A stretch of 64,000 nucleotides of DNA, from the NCBI RefSeq assembly GCF_000744285.1, contig NZ_JQLQ01000002.1:1736001-1800000 (forward strand), written 5' to 3'. This document shows, in pieces, positions 39,159-48,540 of the stretch (position 1 is the first letter of the stretch; each line of letters starts with the position of its first letter). This DNA comes from Carnobacterium pleistocenium FTR1 (lineage in GTDB: Bacteria; Bacillota; Bacilli; Lactobacillales; Carnobacteriaceae). Position numbers and translations under genes: made by a program. The notes beneath the pieces are model-generated. The model ran no database searches. It was not told the origin of the DNA and saw only the letters and a list, made by a program, of their open reading frames with translations.

Positions 39159-39448
39159 ATGATTTCATCCTCTCAAATCTACCTGACCTCTATATTTAAA
39201 GTTTTAATTTTCAAATTCATAGCCCTTGTATCTCCATCAATCTAATATTGACAGATAGACACTCAAACAGTATAGCAAAAAAAAGAACAGAATGCTCTAA
39301 CCTAAACCATCATACTGTATTTTTTTAGTTATGACATCCGTATTTTTCATATTTTAACATAAATTTAAGTAATTCTATATATAAGTAACCAAAATGAAAC
39401 AGTCTTTATAAAATTAAGCCAGATCTTTTTATTTAGCTATTTTCATTT
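39159..39448 (-). other. Intergenic region upstream of mreB
   Basis: No gene here. On the minus strand there is an extended -10 TGCTATACT (TATACT is the complement of 39269-39274) with a weak -35, about 110 bp upstream of mreB. The remaining sequence is AT-rich and without clear structure. Confidence 0.6.
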
Positions 39449-39495
39449 AAAATAAAAGAAACCTAGTGATTTTTCACTAGGTTTCTTTTATTTTA
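39449..39495 (-). terminator. Terminator of csp copy 1
   Basis: A 21-bp stem with a TTTT loop: arms include AAACCTAGTGA and TCACTAGGTTT. It is much longer than, and unrelated in sequence to, the terminators of the other three copies. Confidence 0.9.
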
Positions 39496-39508
39496 AAATT
39501 GTAAAAGC

Positions 39509-39709
39509 TTACGCTTTGTTTACGTTTGCTGCTTGAGGTCCACGGTTTCCTTCTTCAACATCGAAAGTTACTGCTTGTCCTTCTTCTAATGATTTAAATC
39601 CTTCGCTTTGGATAGCTGAGAAATGTACGAATACATCATCTGCTCCTTCACGTTCGATAAAACCAAAACCTTTTTCTGCGTTAAACCATTTTACTGTACC
39701 TTGTTCCAT
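39509..39709 (-). CDS. cspA: Cold-shock protein, copy 1
   Basis: 66 aa, a single cold-shock domain with RNP1 KGFGFI and RNP2 VFVHF. It binds single-stranded RNA and DNA and melts RNA structure. Residues 23-25 are ADD. At nucleotide level it differs from the other three copies in only two codons (residue 24, GAT here, and the final Ala, GCG here instead of GCT). It has its own promoter, leader and terminator. Downstream-most of four tandem copies. Confidence 0.97.
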   Translation of the reverse strand: MEQGTVKWFNAEKGFGFIEREGADDVFVHFSAIQSEGFKSLEEGQAVTFDVEEGNRGPQAANVNKA

Positions 39710-39819
39710 AATAAAATTCCTCCTCGTGCCTTTAGCACATATATTGATATTCTTGCTAACGGTACGAATCAGACTGTTTAAAACAATTCTACGTTATCCT
39801 TAACAAAAACATTATAATA

Positions 39820-39848
39820 ATTGTAGCATCCATTGCTAAAATTTTCAA
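39820..39848 (-). promoter_or_regulatory. Promoter of csp copy 1
   Basis: TTGAAA (complement of 39843-39848), 17 bp, TACAAT (complement of 39820-39825). It gives a leader of about 103 nt. Confidence 0.7.
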
Positions 39849-39867
39849 GAGAAACGGTTACATTTTT

Positions 39868-39903
39868 CAAAAAAAAAGAAGTTGGTCCTTAAGACCAACT
39901 TCT
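39868..39903 (-). terminator. Terminator of csp copy 2
   Basis: GAAGTTGGTC-TTAAG-GACCAACTTC on the minus strand, then a long T-run. Confidence 0.92.
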
Positions 39904-39924
39904 CAAACAATTTTCAATTTATAA

Positions 39925-40125
39925 TTAAGCTTTGTTTACGTTTGCTGCTTGAGGTCCACGGTTTCCTTCTTCAACATCGAAAGTTACTGCTTGTCCTTCT
40001 TCTAATGATTTAAATCCTTCGCTTTGGATAGCTGAGAAATGTACGAATACATCTTCTGCTCCTTCACGTTCGATAAAACCAAAACCTTTTTCTGCGTTAA
40101 ACCATTTTACTGTACCTTGTTCCAT
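39925..40125 (-). CDS. cspA: Cold-shock protein, copy 2
   Basis: 66 aa; same cold-shock domain as copy 1 with AED at residues 23-25. Nucleotide-identical to copy 3 across the coding region as far as I can compare. The true start is the ATG at 40125 after GAGGAGGAATTTC; the frame is open for another 57 bp upstream, but that is the leader. Confidence 0.97.
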   Translation of the reverse strand: MEQGTVKWFNAEKGFGFIEREGAEDVFVHFSAIQSEGFKSLEEGQAVTFDVEEGNRGPQAANVNKA

Positions 40126-40237
40126 AATGAAATTCCTCCTCGTGCCTTTTAGCACATAGTGATATTCTTGCTTACGGTGCAAATTATTGGAATGCTTTGA
40201 AACATTTCTTTGTTCTACCTAACAAAAATTCTACTCA

Positions 40238-40266
40238 AGTATACCACGTTACGATATACCGTGCAA
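40238..40266 (-). promoter_or_regulatory. Promoter of csp copy 2
   Basis: TTGCAC (complement of 40261-40266), 17 bp, TATACT (complement of 40238-40243) with TGG extending the -10. Confidence 0.75.
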
Positions 40267-40280
40267 GCTACTTTCAAAAC

Positions 40281-40313
40281 AAAAAAAGAAGCTAGTCATT
40301 AAGACTAACTCCT
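40281..40313 (-). terminator. Terminator of csp copy 3
   Basis: GGAGTTAGTC-TTAAT-GACTAGCTTC and a T-run. Compared with copy 2 the stem has changed on both arms while still pairing. Confidence 0.88.
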
Positions 40314-40341
40314 TAAACAATTTTTAATTTATAATTTATAA

Positions 40342-40542
40342 TTAAGCTTTGTTTACGTTTGCTGCTTGAGGTCCACGGTTTCCTTCTTCAACATCGAAAG
40401 TTACTGCTTGTCCTTCTTCTAATGATTTAAATCCTTCGCTTTGGATAGCTGAGAAATGTACGAATACATCTTCTGCTCCTTCACGTTCGATAAAACCAAA
40501 ACCTTTTTCTGCGTTAAACCATTTTACTGTACCTTGTTCCAT
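40342..40542 (-). CDS. cspA: Cold-shock protein, copy 3
   Basis: 66 aa with the AED variant, identical in protein to copy 2. RNP1 KGFGFI and RNP2 VFVHF are intact. The leader, ribosome binding site and promoter are repeated as in the neighbours. Confidence 0.97.
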   Translation of the reverse strand: MEQGTVKWFNAEKGFGFIEREGAEDVFVHFSAIQSEGFKSLEEGQAVTFDVEEGNRGPQAANVNKA

Positions 40543-40653
40543 AATGAAATTCCTCCTCGTGCCTTACAGCACATATAGTGATATTCTTGCTTGCGGTGCG
40601 AATTGGAATGTTCTGAAACAATTCTATTTTCTACCTAACAAAAACTCAACGTA

Positions 40654-40682
40654 AGTATATCATGTTTTAAAATATAATACAA
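40654..40682 (-). promoter_or_regulatory. Promoter of csp copy 3
   Basis: TTGTAT (complement of 40677-40682), 17 bp, TATACT (complement of 40654-40659) with TGA extending the -10; leader of about 105 nt. Confidence 0.75.
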
Positions 40683-40789
40683 GAAAACAGCTTATCTTTT
40701 TTTTATTAAAAAAAGTTTTATGAACGCGAACTGCAGCAATCCGCTTTTCCACCATTATTTGTGTTTTCTTGATCCAGGTTGATTGTTTC

Positions 40790-40827
40790 AAAAAAAAAAA
40801 AAAGAAGCTGGCTTTAAGGCCAACTTC
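40790..40827 (-). terminator. Terminator of csp copy 4
   Basis: GAAGTTGGCC-TTAAA-GCCAGCTTC on the minus strand, then a T-run longer than ten. The 107 bp between this and the copy 3 promoter hold no other recognisable element. Confidence 0.92.
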
Positions 40828-40848
40828 TCAAACAATTTTAATTTTTGA

Positions 40849-41049
40849 TTAAGCTTTGTTTACGTTTGCTGCTTGAGGTCCACGGTTTCCTTCTTCAACA
40901 TCGAAAGTTACTGCTTGTCCTTCTTCTAATGATTTAAATCCTTCGCTTTGGATAGCTGAGAAATGTACGAATACATCGTCTGCTCCTTCACGTTCGATAA
41001 AACCAAAACCTTTTTCTGCGTTAAACCATTTTACTGTACCTTGTTCCAT
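40849..41049 (-). CDS. cspA: Cold-shock protein, copy 4
   Basis: 66 aa with ADD at residues 23-25 (codon GAC at residue 24), otherwise identical to the others. It is the upstream-most copy, next to radC. Confidence 0.97.
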   Translation of the reverse strand: MEQGTVKWFNAEKGFGFIEREGADDVFVHFSAIQSEGFKSLEEGQAVTFDVEEGNRGPQAANVNKA

Positions 41050-41054
41050 AATGA

Positions 41055-41154
41055 AATTCCTCCTCGTGCCTTATAGCACATATAGTGATATTCTTGCTTA
41101 CGGTGCGAATTGGAATGTTCTGAAACATTTCTTTGTTCTACCTAACAAAAACTC
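41055..41154 (-). promoter_or_regulatory. Conserved csp leader (copy 4 shown)
   Basis: Near the 5' end is the element TTTTTGTTAGGTAGAA, present in copies 2, 3 and 4 and partly in copy 1 (TTTTTGTTAAGG). Close to the start codon is a small hairpin GTGCTATAAGGCAC just before GAGGAGG. The equivalents lie at about 39715-39813, 40131-40231 and 40548-40647. Long structured leaders are typical of cold-induced csp mRNAs. Confidence 0.7.
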
Positions 41155-41160
41155 ATAGTA

Positions 41161-41189
41161 AGTATATCATGAGTATTTTAATTAAGCAA
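41161..41189 (-). promoter_or_regulatory. Promoter of csp copy 4
   Basis: TTGCTT (complement of 41184-41189), 17 bp, TATACT (complement of 41161-41166) with TGA before it; leader of about 105 nt. Confidence 0.75.
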
Positions 41190-41206
41190 CTTTTATGCAT
41201 AAAGGT

Positions 41207-41899
41207 TTAACAAATTCCTGTTTCTTTTAAACTAATAAATTCATGTTCACCCACGATAATATGATCCAGCATTTCAATACCCATTAATTCGCCACATTCA
41301 GACATCCGCCGAGTAAACTGAATATCAGCTTCAGATGGTTCAGGATTACCCGATGGATGATTATGTCCGACAATGATCCGTGCGGCTGAGTATCTTACGG
41401 CTCCTCTAAATATCTCCCTAGGGTGTGCAACAGATGAATTAAGTCCGCCAATAAAAATAGTTTCTTTTTTAATGATCTCATTTTTAGTATTTAAATAAAG
41501 AACCACCACATGTTCTTGCTGTAATCCGCGCATTTCTACCAATAACATTTCACCAGCTCTTGTGCTAGAGGTGATTTGACCAATTTTAATTTGCGAGGCT
41601 TGTGAAATGCGGACACCTAATTCAATAGCTGCTTTTAGTTCTATCGCCTTTATTCTTCCAATCCCTGAAAGGGCCATTAGTTCCTGACAAGAAGCTGTTT
41701 TCAAATAATAAAGATCTTCAAAATGATTGAGCATAGTCATAGCTAGGGTCATAACATTTGTTCCTTTAGTACCTGTTCTAAGTAAAATAGCAAGCAACTC
41801 ATGATTGGCAAGAGCTTTTTCCCCATAGTCTTCTAGCCTTTCTCTAGGCCTAGATTGAATAGGTACTTCTTTAATAAGATTTACACTTTTTATTGTCAT
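41207..41899 (-). CDS. radC: RadC family protein (JAB/MPN domain)
   Basis: 230 aa. An N-terminal helix-hairpin-helix-like part (about 25-90, with LMALSGIGRIKAIELKAAIEL) and a C-terminal MPN+ domain with the metal motif GHNHPSGNPEPSEAD. The old DNA repair assignment is doubtful; the biochemical role is unknown. AGGAGG precedes the ATG. Confidence 0.94.
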   Translation of the reverse strand: MTIKSVNLIKEVPIQSRPRERLEDYGEKALANHELLAILLRTGTKGTNVMTLAMTMLNHFEDLYYLKTASCQELMALSGIGRIKAIELKAAIELGVRISQASQIKIGQITSSTRAGEMLLVEMRGLQQEHVVVLYLNTKNEIIKKETIFIGGLNSSVAHPREIFRGAVRYSAARIIVGHNHPSGNPEPSEADIQFTRRMSECGELMGIEMLDHIIVGEHEFISLKETGIC

Positions 41900-41957
41900 A
41901 AAAAATCCTCCTTTTTCACATTATTATTGTCCGCGAAAAAGAAGAAGTAGATTTTAT

Positions 41958-42617
41958 TTATTGATTCTGCTGTTCGATAAAATTTTTGACAGCGATTAGA
42001 TCAGCAAGAATAGTCACTGTTTTTTCTTTAGCTTCAATAGTTGGTGGGATTAGATCAGGAACCATGATGACGGGAATATGAGCGTCATAGCTTGCCCGAA
42101 TCCCATTAAGCGAGTCTTCTAAAACAATGGTTTTTTCTTTAGAAGCAGCTGCTTTTAACCACGCTTTTTCATATATTTCAGGACTTGGCTTTGCGCGTGA
42201 TACTTCATCTCCTCCAATAACGGCATCAAAATAAGAGGTTAATTTTTCCTTTTCTAAAAACAAAGAGACAAGAGACTTGATACTACTGGAAGCAACTATT
42301 TTTTTTATTTTTTTACTTTCCAAATAATCTAGCAATTCAATTAATCCCTTTTTTTTACGCAGACCATTAACTTCAACATGTTCAAGCAAGGCTTGACCTC
42401 CTTCCTTGATCAGTATTTCAGCTTGTTTGCTTTCATAGTTCAAATAAATTTCTTTATGAAACTCTATATCGGAGACACCAATATACTTTTCGTGAAATTC
42501 CCATGTATAATCTAAATTATTTCTTTTTGCAACAATTCGATTCGCTTCGTAGTAGAGTACCTCTGTATCAAACATCAATCCGTCCATATCAAAGATAACT
42601 GCTTCAATTTTAGTCAT
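41958..42617 (-). CDS. HAD-family phosphatase (beta-phosphoglucomutase-like)
   Basis: 219 aa from MTKIEAVIFDMDG. Motif I is FDMDGLMFD (DxD nucleophile), motif II VASSS, motif III RAKPSPEIY and motif IV LEDSLNGI, with a helical cap between I and II. The substrate cannot be read from sequence; sugar phosphates are usual. AGGGGGAAG supports this start over an upstream ATG at 42635. Confidence 0.9.
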   Translation of the reverse strand: MTKIEAVIFDMDGLMFDTEVLYYEANRIVAKRNNLDYTWEFHEKYIGVSDIEFHKEIYLNYESKQAEILIKEGGQALLEHVEVNGLRKKKGLIELLDYLESKKIKKIVASSSIKSLVSLFLEKEKLTSYFDAVIGGDEVSRAKPSPEIYEKAWLKAAASKEKTIVLEDSLNGIRASYDAHIPVIMVPDLIPPTIEAKEKTVTILADLIAVKNFIEQQNQ

Positions 42618-42644
42618 ATTCTTCCCCCTATTCAAACAATTTTT

Positions 42645-43949
42645 TTATTTGTTTGCTAGTTTAAAATATTCTCTGACTTCTGAAATAAAATAGAGTGAAC
42701 CCGTTACAATTACTACACCATTTTCATCCATCTCATTTAGTGAGTCTACTAAAGCTTCTTGCCAATAGTCTATGACGGCTCCATTTGTTAACATTATTTT
42801 ATTTAAGTCATCTAGTCCCGCTGCTCTAGGATAGTCAAAACTTGTAAGGATCAAGCGGCTATTCGGTATAGTTTGCAGCTGATCTACCATCCCTTGAATA
42901 TTCTTATTCTGCATAGCGGCCATAATGATATAGACCTCTTGTTGTGCAAAATTCTTTTTAATTGTTTCAACTAACGTTTTCATTGCATGTTCATTATGAG
43001 CACCATCCAAAACAAGAAGTGGCTGCTCATTTATTTTTTCCAATCTTCCAGGCCAAAAGGTATGTTTTAAACCACTAAGCAGCTTTTCGTGATTTACAGC
43101 TAACCCGATTTCATGACTATAGACCCTTAAAGCTTCAATAGCTACGGCAGCATTTTCTACTTGATGACGCCCTAACATTCCTATTTGAATAGGACTGAGA
43201 CGTATATAGTCGTCTTCAAACACAAATTGCTCTCCCCAAGTTGGAAGAGTCTGCCATTTTGTGACAAAGAAATCTTGGTTATATTTTATTACTAAACTAT
43301 CTTGTTCAGCAGCTTTTTCCTCAATTTCTTTCAACGCTTCCTTTTCAATTTTACCAATTACTACAGGAACAGCTGCTTTAATAATACCTGCTTTGTTTAC
43401 AGCAATTTCAGACAATGTGTCTCCAAGTAAATTTATGTGATCTAATCCAATTGTTGTGATGATTGAGACGACTGGGGTAATGACATTTGTTGAATCATAC
43501 AATCCTCCAATACCCACCTCTATAAGGACTATGTCTGCATGTCCTTCACCAAAATAAATCAACATCATCATTGTTATGATTTCAAATTCGCTTGGGCCAC
43601 CTAATTGAGTTTTTTCTAACTCTTTTGTCAGTGGATAAACGGTATTCGCTAACCGCAAAATCTCATCATCTGATATTGGATTACTATTGACGCTAATGCG
43701 CTCATTGAACACTTCAATGTATGGAGATGTATACGTTCCTACTATTTGCCCATTGGCTTCAAGCATATCTCTTAAAAAAGCTAGCGTAGAACCTTTGCCA
43801 TTTGTTCCTGCAATATGGATCGATTTAAATTTTCTTTCAGGATGGTTTACTTGGCTTAACATCCATTCCATTCTTTTTAATCCTGGTTTTTCACCAAACG
43901 TTCTAGTCGCATGAATCCAGTTCAATGCTTCTTCATAAGTAGTAAACAT
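42645..43949 (-). CDS. folC: Folylpolyglutamate/dihydrofolate synthase FolC
   Basis: 434 aa, Mur-ligase fold. The P-loop is HIAGTNGKGSTLAFL; TSPYIEVFNERI and IGLDHINLLGDTLSEIA are family blocks; LVLDGAHNEHAMK is in the C-terminal domain. It adds glutamates to folates. It lies directly downstream of valS, a conserved Firmicutes order. Confidence 0.96.
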   Translation of the reverse strand: MFTTYEEALNWIHATRTFGEKPGLKRMEWMLSQVNHPERKFKSIHIAGTNGKGSTLAFLRDMLEANGQIVGTYTSPYIEVFNERISVNSNPISDDEILRLANTVYPLTKELEKTQLGGPSEFEIITMMMLIYFGEGHADIVLIEVGIGGLYDSTNVITPVVSIITTIGLDHINLLGDTLSEIAVNKAGIIKAAVPVVIGKIEKEALKEIEEKAAEQDSLVIKYNQDFFVTKWQTLPTWGEQFVFEDDYIRLSPIQIGMLGRHQVENAAVAIEALRVYSHEIGLAVNHEKLLSGLKHTFWPGRLEKINEQPLLVLDGAHNEHAMKTLVETIKKNFAQQEVYIIMAAMQNKNIQGMVDQLQTIPNSRLILTSFDYPRAAGLDDLNKIMLTNGAVIDYWQEALVDSLNEMDENGVVIVTGSLYFISEVREYFKLANK

Positions 43950-44036
43950 TATTTACCTCCACTTACTTCTATATTCTATACAATACTGTATACTACTTAA
44001 TTATAAACCACCCTACAGTTTTTTTCACTATCTAAC

Positions 44037-44085
44037 AAAAAAACGAGCAAGAAACTAAGAATTATCCTAGTTTTGCTCGTCTTAT
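44037..44085 (-). terminator. Terminator between valS and folC
   Basis: GACGAGCAAAACTAGGAT and its approximate complement on the minus strand, then TTTTTTT. Confidence 0.85.
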
Positions 44086-44104
44086 TGTTAGAATACTTTA
44101 AGGT

Positions 44105-46750
44105 TTAAAGCTGATTTTTTAATACTTTTATACGTTCTGTTATGACAACTTGTTTTTCGAGGTAATCACTTTGTTTTTCTTTTTCCGCTTCAACCACAGC
44201 ATCAGGAGCATTTTCTACAAATTTTTTATTTGCTAATTTTCCTTCAACTCTTTTAACTTCGTTACTCCACTTATCTAATTCTTTTTCAAGACGAATGATT
44301 TCTTCTTCCAAATTGATCAACCCAGCTAATGGCAAATAAATTTCTGCGCCAGTTATCACGGCAGTCATAGCTGTTTCAGGAGCTTTTACGTCACTTGAAA
44401 TAGTCAATGTTTCAGGATTACAAAAACGTTCAATATAAGATGTGTTGTCTTTCAAAAATTGTTCGATTGTTTGATCATTTGTTTTAATCAATAATTCGAT
44501 TTTTTTAGACAATGGTGTGTTCACTTCTGAACGAATATTACGAACCGAACGAATCAATTCCATCAACACATCCATACCTTTAGTTGCTGCTTCATCAGAT
44601 AGTTCTGGATGGACAACTGGGTATTCTGCTACTACTAATGATTCCCCTTCATGAGGAATGTTTTCCCAGATTTCTTCTGTAACAAAAGGCATGATTGGAT
44701 GCAATAGGCGTAACGTTTGATCCAATACATAAGCCAAAATGCTTCTAGTCATTTGTTTGGCTTCTTCGTCTTCACCGAACAAGACTTCTTTACTCATTTC
44801 AATATACCAGTCACAGAAATCGTCCCAAATAAAGTGGTACAAAATACGGCCTGCTTCGCCAAATTCAAAACGTTCAAATAAATCTGTTACTTTTTCAACA
44901 GTCTCATTCAATTTTGTCAAGATCCAACGGTCAGCAATTGTTTTTTTACCGGTTAAATCAATTTGATCTACAGTGAAGTCTTCCATATTCATCAACGCAA
45001 AGCGGCTAGCGTTCCAAATTTTATTGATAAAATTCCAAGCAGCATCCATTTTGTCGTAGCTGAAACGGACATCTTGTCCTGGAGCAGATCCATTTGACAA
45101 GAACCAACGTAGTGCATCTGCACCATATTTTTCAATAACATCCATTGGATCTATTCCATTGCCCAATGATTTACTCATTTTGCGGCCGTCTTCATCACGA
45201 ATTAGCCCATGGATCAGTACATTTTTAAATGGACGCTTTCCAGTGAATTCTATACTTTGGAACATCATACGGCTAACCCAAAAGAAAATAATATCATATC
45301 CTGTTACTAGCGTATTGGTAGGGAAATAACGTTTGAAATCTTCAGCCTCTTCATTAGGCCAACCCATTGTTGAGAACGGCCATAACGCTGAACTAAACCA
45401 TGTGTCCAAAACATCTGGATCTTGTACCCAATTTTCGCTGTCTTCTGGAGATTTCATTCCTACGTACAACTCGCCGCTTGTTTTATGATACCAAGCTGGA
45501 ATGCGGTGTCCCCACCACAATTGACGCGAAATTACCCAATCATGGACATTTTCCATCCAACGCATATGTGTATTTTCAAAGCGTTCAGGTATAAAATTCA
45601 CTTTATTTTCTGTTTCTTGACTTTCCAAGGCTTCTTTAGCCAAAGGAGCCATATTTACAAACCATTGTGTGGAAAGTCTTGGTTCTACTACAACTCCGGT
45701 ACGTTCCGAATGTCCGACACTATGAACCATTTTTTCTATTTTGATCAATCGACCTTCTGCTTCTAAATCTTTTACAATAGCCTTACGTGCCTCAAAACGA
45801 TCCATAGACATGTATTTTCCAGACAATTCATTCATCGATCCATCTTCATTCATCACATTGATTTGTGGTAAGTCATGACGTTTTCCAACTTCAAAGTCAT
45901 TAGGATCATGCGCTGGAGTGATTTTTACAATACCTGTACCAAAATCCATTTCAACATACTCATCTGCAACAATGGGTATTTCACGATTCATTAAAGGCAA
46001 CATAACCGTTCTCCCAATTAAGTGTTGGAAACGTTCATCTTCAGGGTGAACAGCAATCGCCGTATCACCTAACATTGTTTCAGGACGTGTTGTAGCGATC
46101 TGAACTTCTCCACTGCCATCTGTTAGAAGGTAACTCATATGGTAAAAAGCACCTTCAACATCTTTATGGATTACTTCAATATCAGATAAAGCTGTTTTAG
46201 CTTTTGGATCCCAGTTGATGATGTATTCTCCACGATAAATCAATTGTTTGTTGTACATCGTAACAAATACTTTACGGACAGCGTCTGATAGCCCTTCATC
46301 CAATGTAAAACGTTCGCGACTATAGTCAACTGAAATCCCAACTTTTGCCCATTGTTCGCGAATCACACTTGCATACTCTTCTTTCCAATCCCATACAGTG
46401 TCAATAAATTTTTCGCGCCCAAGATCATAACGTGAGATACCTTCTTCAGCTAATTTAGCTTCAACCTTAGCTTGTGTTGCAATTCCGGCATGGTCCATTC
46501 CTGGCAACCACAATGTGTCATATCCTTGCATTCTTTTTTGTCTAATAATAATATCTTGCAAAGTTGTGTCCCATGCATGACCTAGATGCAATTTACCAGT
46601 TACATTTGGAGGTGGGATAACAACAGAATATGCTTCTTTTGTCTTATCTCCACTTGGTTTGAATAATCCTTTTTCTATCCATTTTTCATAACGACCAGCT
46701 TCTACTTGATTCGGTTGATATTTAGTAGACATTTTCAATTCATCAGTCAT
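44105..46750 (-). CDS. valS: Valyl-tRNA synthetase
   Basis: 881 aa, class I. The HIGH motif appears as HLGH in [15 protein letters not shown], and KMSKS is in [11 protein letters not shown]. The CP1 editing domain lies between ([19 protein letters not shown]). The C-terminal coiled coil (about 815-880) binds tRNA. GAGGAG precedes the start. It is controlled by a T-box leader. Confidence 0.98.
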   Translation of the reverse strand: MTDELKMSTKYQPNQVEAGRYEKWIEKGLFKPSGDKTKEAYSVVIPPPNVTGKLHLGHAWDTTLQDIIIRQKRMQGYDTLWLPGMDHAGIATQAKVEAKLAEEGISRYDLGREKFIDTVWDWKEEYASVIREQWAKVGISVDYSRERFTLDEGLSDAVRKVFVTMYNKQLIYRGEYIINWDPKAKTALSDIEVIHKDVEGAFYHMSYLLTDGSGEVQIATTRPETMLGDTAIAVHPEDERFQHLIGRTVMLPLMNREIPIVADEYVEMDFGTGIVKITPAHDPNDFEVGKRHDLPQINVMNEDGSMNELSGKYMSMDRFEARKAIVKDLEAEGRLIKIEKMVHSVGHSERTGVVVEPRLSTQWFVNMAPLAKEALESQETENKVNFIPERFENTHMRWMENVHDWVISRQLWWGHRIPAWYHKTSGELYVGMKSPEDSENWVQDPDVLDTWFSSALWPFSTMGWPNEEAEDFKRYFPTNTLVTGYDIIFFWVSRMMFQSIEFTGKRPFKNVLIHGLIRDEDGRKMSKSLGNGIDPMDVIEKYGADALRWFLSNGSAPGQDVRFSYDKMDAAWNFINKIWNASRFALMNMEDFTVDQIDLTGKKTIADRWILTKLNETVEKVTDLFERFEFGEAGRILYHFIWDDFCDWYIEMSKEVLFGEDEEAKQMTRSILAYVLDQTLRLLHPIMPFVTEEIWENIPHEGESLVVAEYPVVHPELSDEAATKGMDVLMELIRSVRNIRSEVNTPLSKKIELLIKTNDQTIEQFLKDNTSYIERFCNPETLTISSDVKAPETAMTAVITGAEIYLPLAGLINLEEEIIRLEKELDKWSNEVKRVEGKLANKKFVENAPDAVVEAEKEKQSDYLEKQVVITERIKVLKNQL

Positions 46751-46794
46751 CTTATCTCTCCTCTATAATTTTACTTAACAGATTTAAAAAAAAA

Positions 46795-47060
46795 CAAAAA
46801 AAGCATTCGTCCTAATAATAAAAATTATTAGGACGAATGCTTTTCACTCGCGGTACCACCTATATTGCATACTTTTTTATAAAAAATATACCTCTTAGTT
46901 CCATTTTTAACGGATCGTTACTCCGAACAAAGTTACTTTACTTTCACCTTGTCAGCTCCCAAGCTACTTTCATTTTATTCTGACTAAGAACTCTCAGCAG
47001 TTGTTCTCTTCTCTAAAAGCCAGCATTTAAAATTACTCTTCTTGTTCATTGCTTTTTATT
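46795..47060 (-). promoter_or_regulatory. T-box leader of valS
   Basis: T-box core AGGTGGTACCGCG (complement of about 46852-46864) and a very strong terminator with arms AAGCATTCGTCCTAATAAT and the complement around a TTTT loop, then seven T (46798-46848). Upstream the stem I region contains ATGAAAGTAGC; GTA (Val) is a possible specifier, not verified. Confidence 0.9.
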
Positions 47061-47065
47061 TCTTA

Positions 47066-47094
47066 ATAATATCATGAAAAACAGACGATTTCAA
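47066..47094 (-). promoter_or_regulatory. valS promoter
   Basis: TTGAAA (complement of 47089-47094), 17 bp ending in TGA, TATTAT (complement of 47066-47071). Confidence 0.75.
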
Positions 47095-47112
47095 TATACC
47101 TGTTCAATCTGA

Positions 47113-47604
47113 TTATCGTGCTTCTTTAGCAGCTTCAATAGCTTTATTATAATCTGGTTCACTAGTCATTTCTGAAACAATTTCTTGATAAGTGATTTCA
47201 CCTTTAGAGTCAACCACAAATACTGAACGAGCTAATTTTCCAAGCTCCTCCATAACTAAACCATATGCTTGTCCAAATTCCAAATCATTATCGTGAAGCA
47301 TTTCCATTGAAATATCTTTTCCAGCACACCATTCAGCTTGTTCTGCTTTTGTGTTATTAGAAATCGTAATCAACTGCACTCCATCTAATTCGCTAGCAAT
47401 TTTATTAAATGATTTTGCTTGTAAAGCACATACCCGTGTATCGATATCCGGGATCACACTGATCAATACGACTTTTCCGTAAAAATCGCTTAGTTCAACT
47501 GCTCCATCTACTAAGTTTCCAGCTTTAAAATTAGGCGCTTTATCCCCAACTTTCGTTTGGATCCCTTTTAATTTATACGGTGTACCTTTTCTAGTAATTT
47601 CCAT
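47113..47604 (-). CDS. tpx: Thiol peroxidase (2-Cys, Tpx type)
   Basis: 163 aa. The peroxidatic cysteine is C59 in PDIDTRVCALQ; the resolving cysteine is C93 in QAEWCAGK, the same spacing as E. coli Tpx (61/95). It reduces hydrogen and alkyl peroxides with thioredoxin. Monocistronic as far as visible. Confidence 0.97.
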   Translation of the reverse strand: MEITRKGTPYKLKGIQTKVGDKAPNFKAGNLVDGAVELSDFYGKVVLISVIPDIDTRVCALQAKSFNKIASELDGVQLITISNNTKAEQAEWCAGKDISMEMLHDNDLEFGQAYGLVMEELGKLARSVFVVDSKGEITYQEIVSEMTSEPDYNKAIEAAKEAR

Positions 47605-47718
47605 ATCAAAAACCCCTATTCTGACTTCATCTTAGAATAGTATACAAATAATAGTTTTTTAAAGCAATGATTCATCAAATTTTTGCAAATCAAAATAGCT
47701 ATTTTACTCATCTTATCT

Positions 47719-48396
47719 CTAGCTATTTTGTTGGTTATCTTCATTTAAAACTGCTGGATACAGAGCTTCATTTTGATAAACCATTGTAAAAATTTCACTA
47801 GAAAAGTCGATATATTTCATTTGGATATTAGTAGGTACTTTTATTCTTCCCGGAGCAAAGTTTAATATAGATGTAATGCCTGCATCAATTAATTGTTCCA
47901 CCACTTCTTGAGATACTTCACTAGGTACCGCACAAATTGCAGTATGAATTTGCTGGTTTACAACTAGTTCTTTCATCTGCTCCATAGGAAAAATTGGAAC
48001 ACCTGAAATTTCCGTGCCAAAAAAAGGCGATTGGATATCAAAAGCACACTTGATTGTAATATTTTTTTCTTTTTTAAAATTATTTGTTAAAATGGCTTTT
48101 CCAAGGTTCCCTACGCCAACGAGTACTACATTAATGATATTATTCACATTGAGTAATTCACGAAATACTTCTGTTACATAGGTCACTTCATACCCATATC
48201 CGCTTCTTCCTAGTTCCCCAAAATGAGAAAAATCTCGTCGGATCGTTGCAGAAGGAATTTGCGTAAGTTGACTTAATTCCTTTGATTTTATACGTTCTAT
48301 ACCGGTATCATTTAGTTTCTTTAATGAACGGTAATAAATAGGCAGCCTATGAGCTGTAGCATTTGGAATTTGATGTATTTTAGTATTTAGTTCCAC
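47719..48396 (-). CDS. rex: Redox-sensing transcriptional repressor Rex
   Basis: 225 aa. An N-terminal winged helix (about 1-80, SATIRRDFSHFGELGRSGYGYEV) and a Rossmann NADH-sensing domain (VLVGVGNLGKAIL). When NADH is high it leaves DNA, releasing fermentation genes. A perfect Rex operator lies upstream of its own promoter, so it is probably autoregulated. Confidence 0.96.
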   Translation of the reverse strand: MELNTKIHQIPNATAHRLPIYYRSLKKLNDTGIERIKSKELSQLTQIPSATIRRDFSHFGELGRSGYGYEVTYVTEVFRELLNVNNIINVVLVGVGNLGKAILTNNFKKEKNITIKCAFDIQSPFFGTEISGVPIFPMEQMKELVVNQQIHTAICAVPSEVSQEVVEQLIDAGITSILNFAPGRIKVPTNIQMKYIDFSSEIFTMVYQNEALYPAVLNEDNQQNS

Positions 48397-48429
48397 TATT
48401 TCTGCCCCCTGACCTTCAATTTCTTCATT

Positions 48430-48458
48430 ATCATATCATCTTTAAATCATTAACTCAA
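48430..48458 (-). promoter_or_regulatory. rex promoter
   Basis: TTGAGT (complement of 48453-48458), 17 bp ending TGA, TATGAT (complement of 48430-48435). Confidence 0.7.
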
Positions 48459-48463
48459 TACAA

Positions 48464-48481
48464 TTGTGATGTTAATCACAA
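48464..48481. promoter_or_regulatory. Rex operator
   Basis: TTGTGATGTTAATCACAA, an exact TTGTGA-N6-TCACAA palindrome, starting 5 bp upstream of the rex -35. This fits the known Rex consensus. Confidence 0.85.
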
Positions 48482-48540
48482 TTTTTTAGCGATAAGAATG
48501 ATAAAATCTGTTTTATTAGTTGAACAAATGTTATTAATGA

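Noticed and set aside
38593-39162. Two long frames antisense to mreB
   Set aside because: They mirror the codon pattern of mreB and show no family similarity or initiation signals.
39449-41190. Regular repeats that could suggest a CRISPR array
   Set aside because: The repeats are 201-bp coding regions with promoters and terminators and 215-310 bp between them; they are duplicated csp genes.
45400-45766. Overlapping frames antisense to valS
   Set aside because: Shadows of valS; composition is atypical and no start signal is seen.
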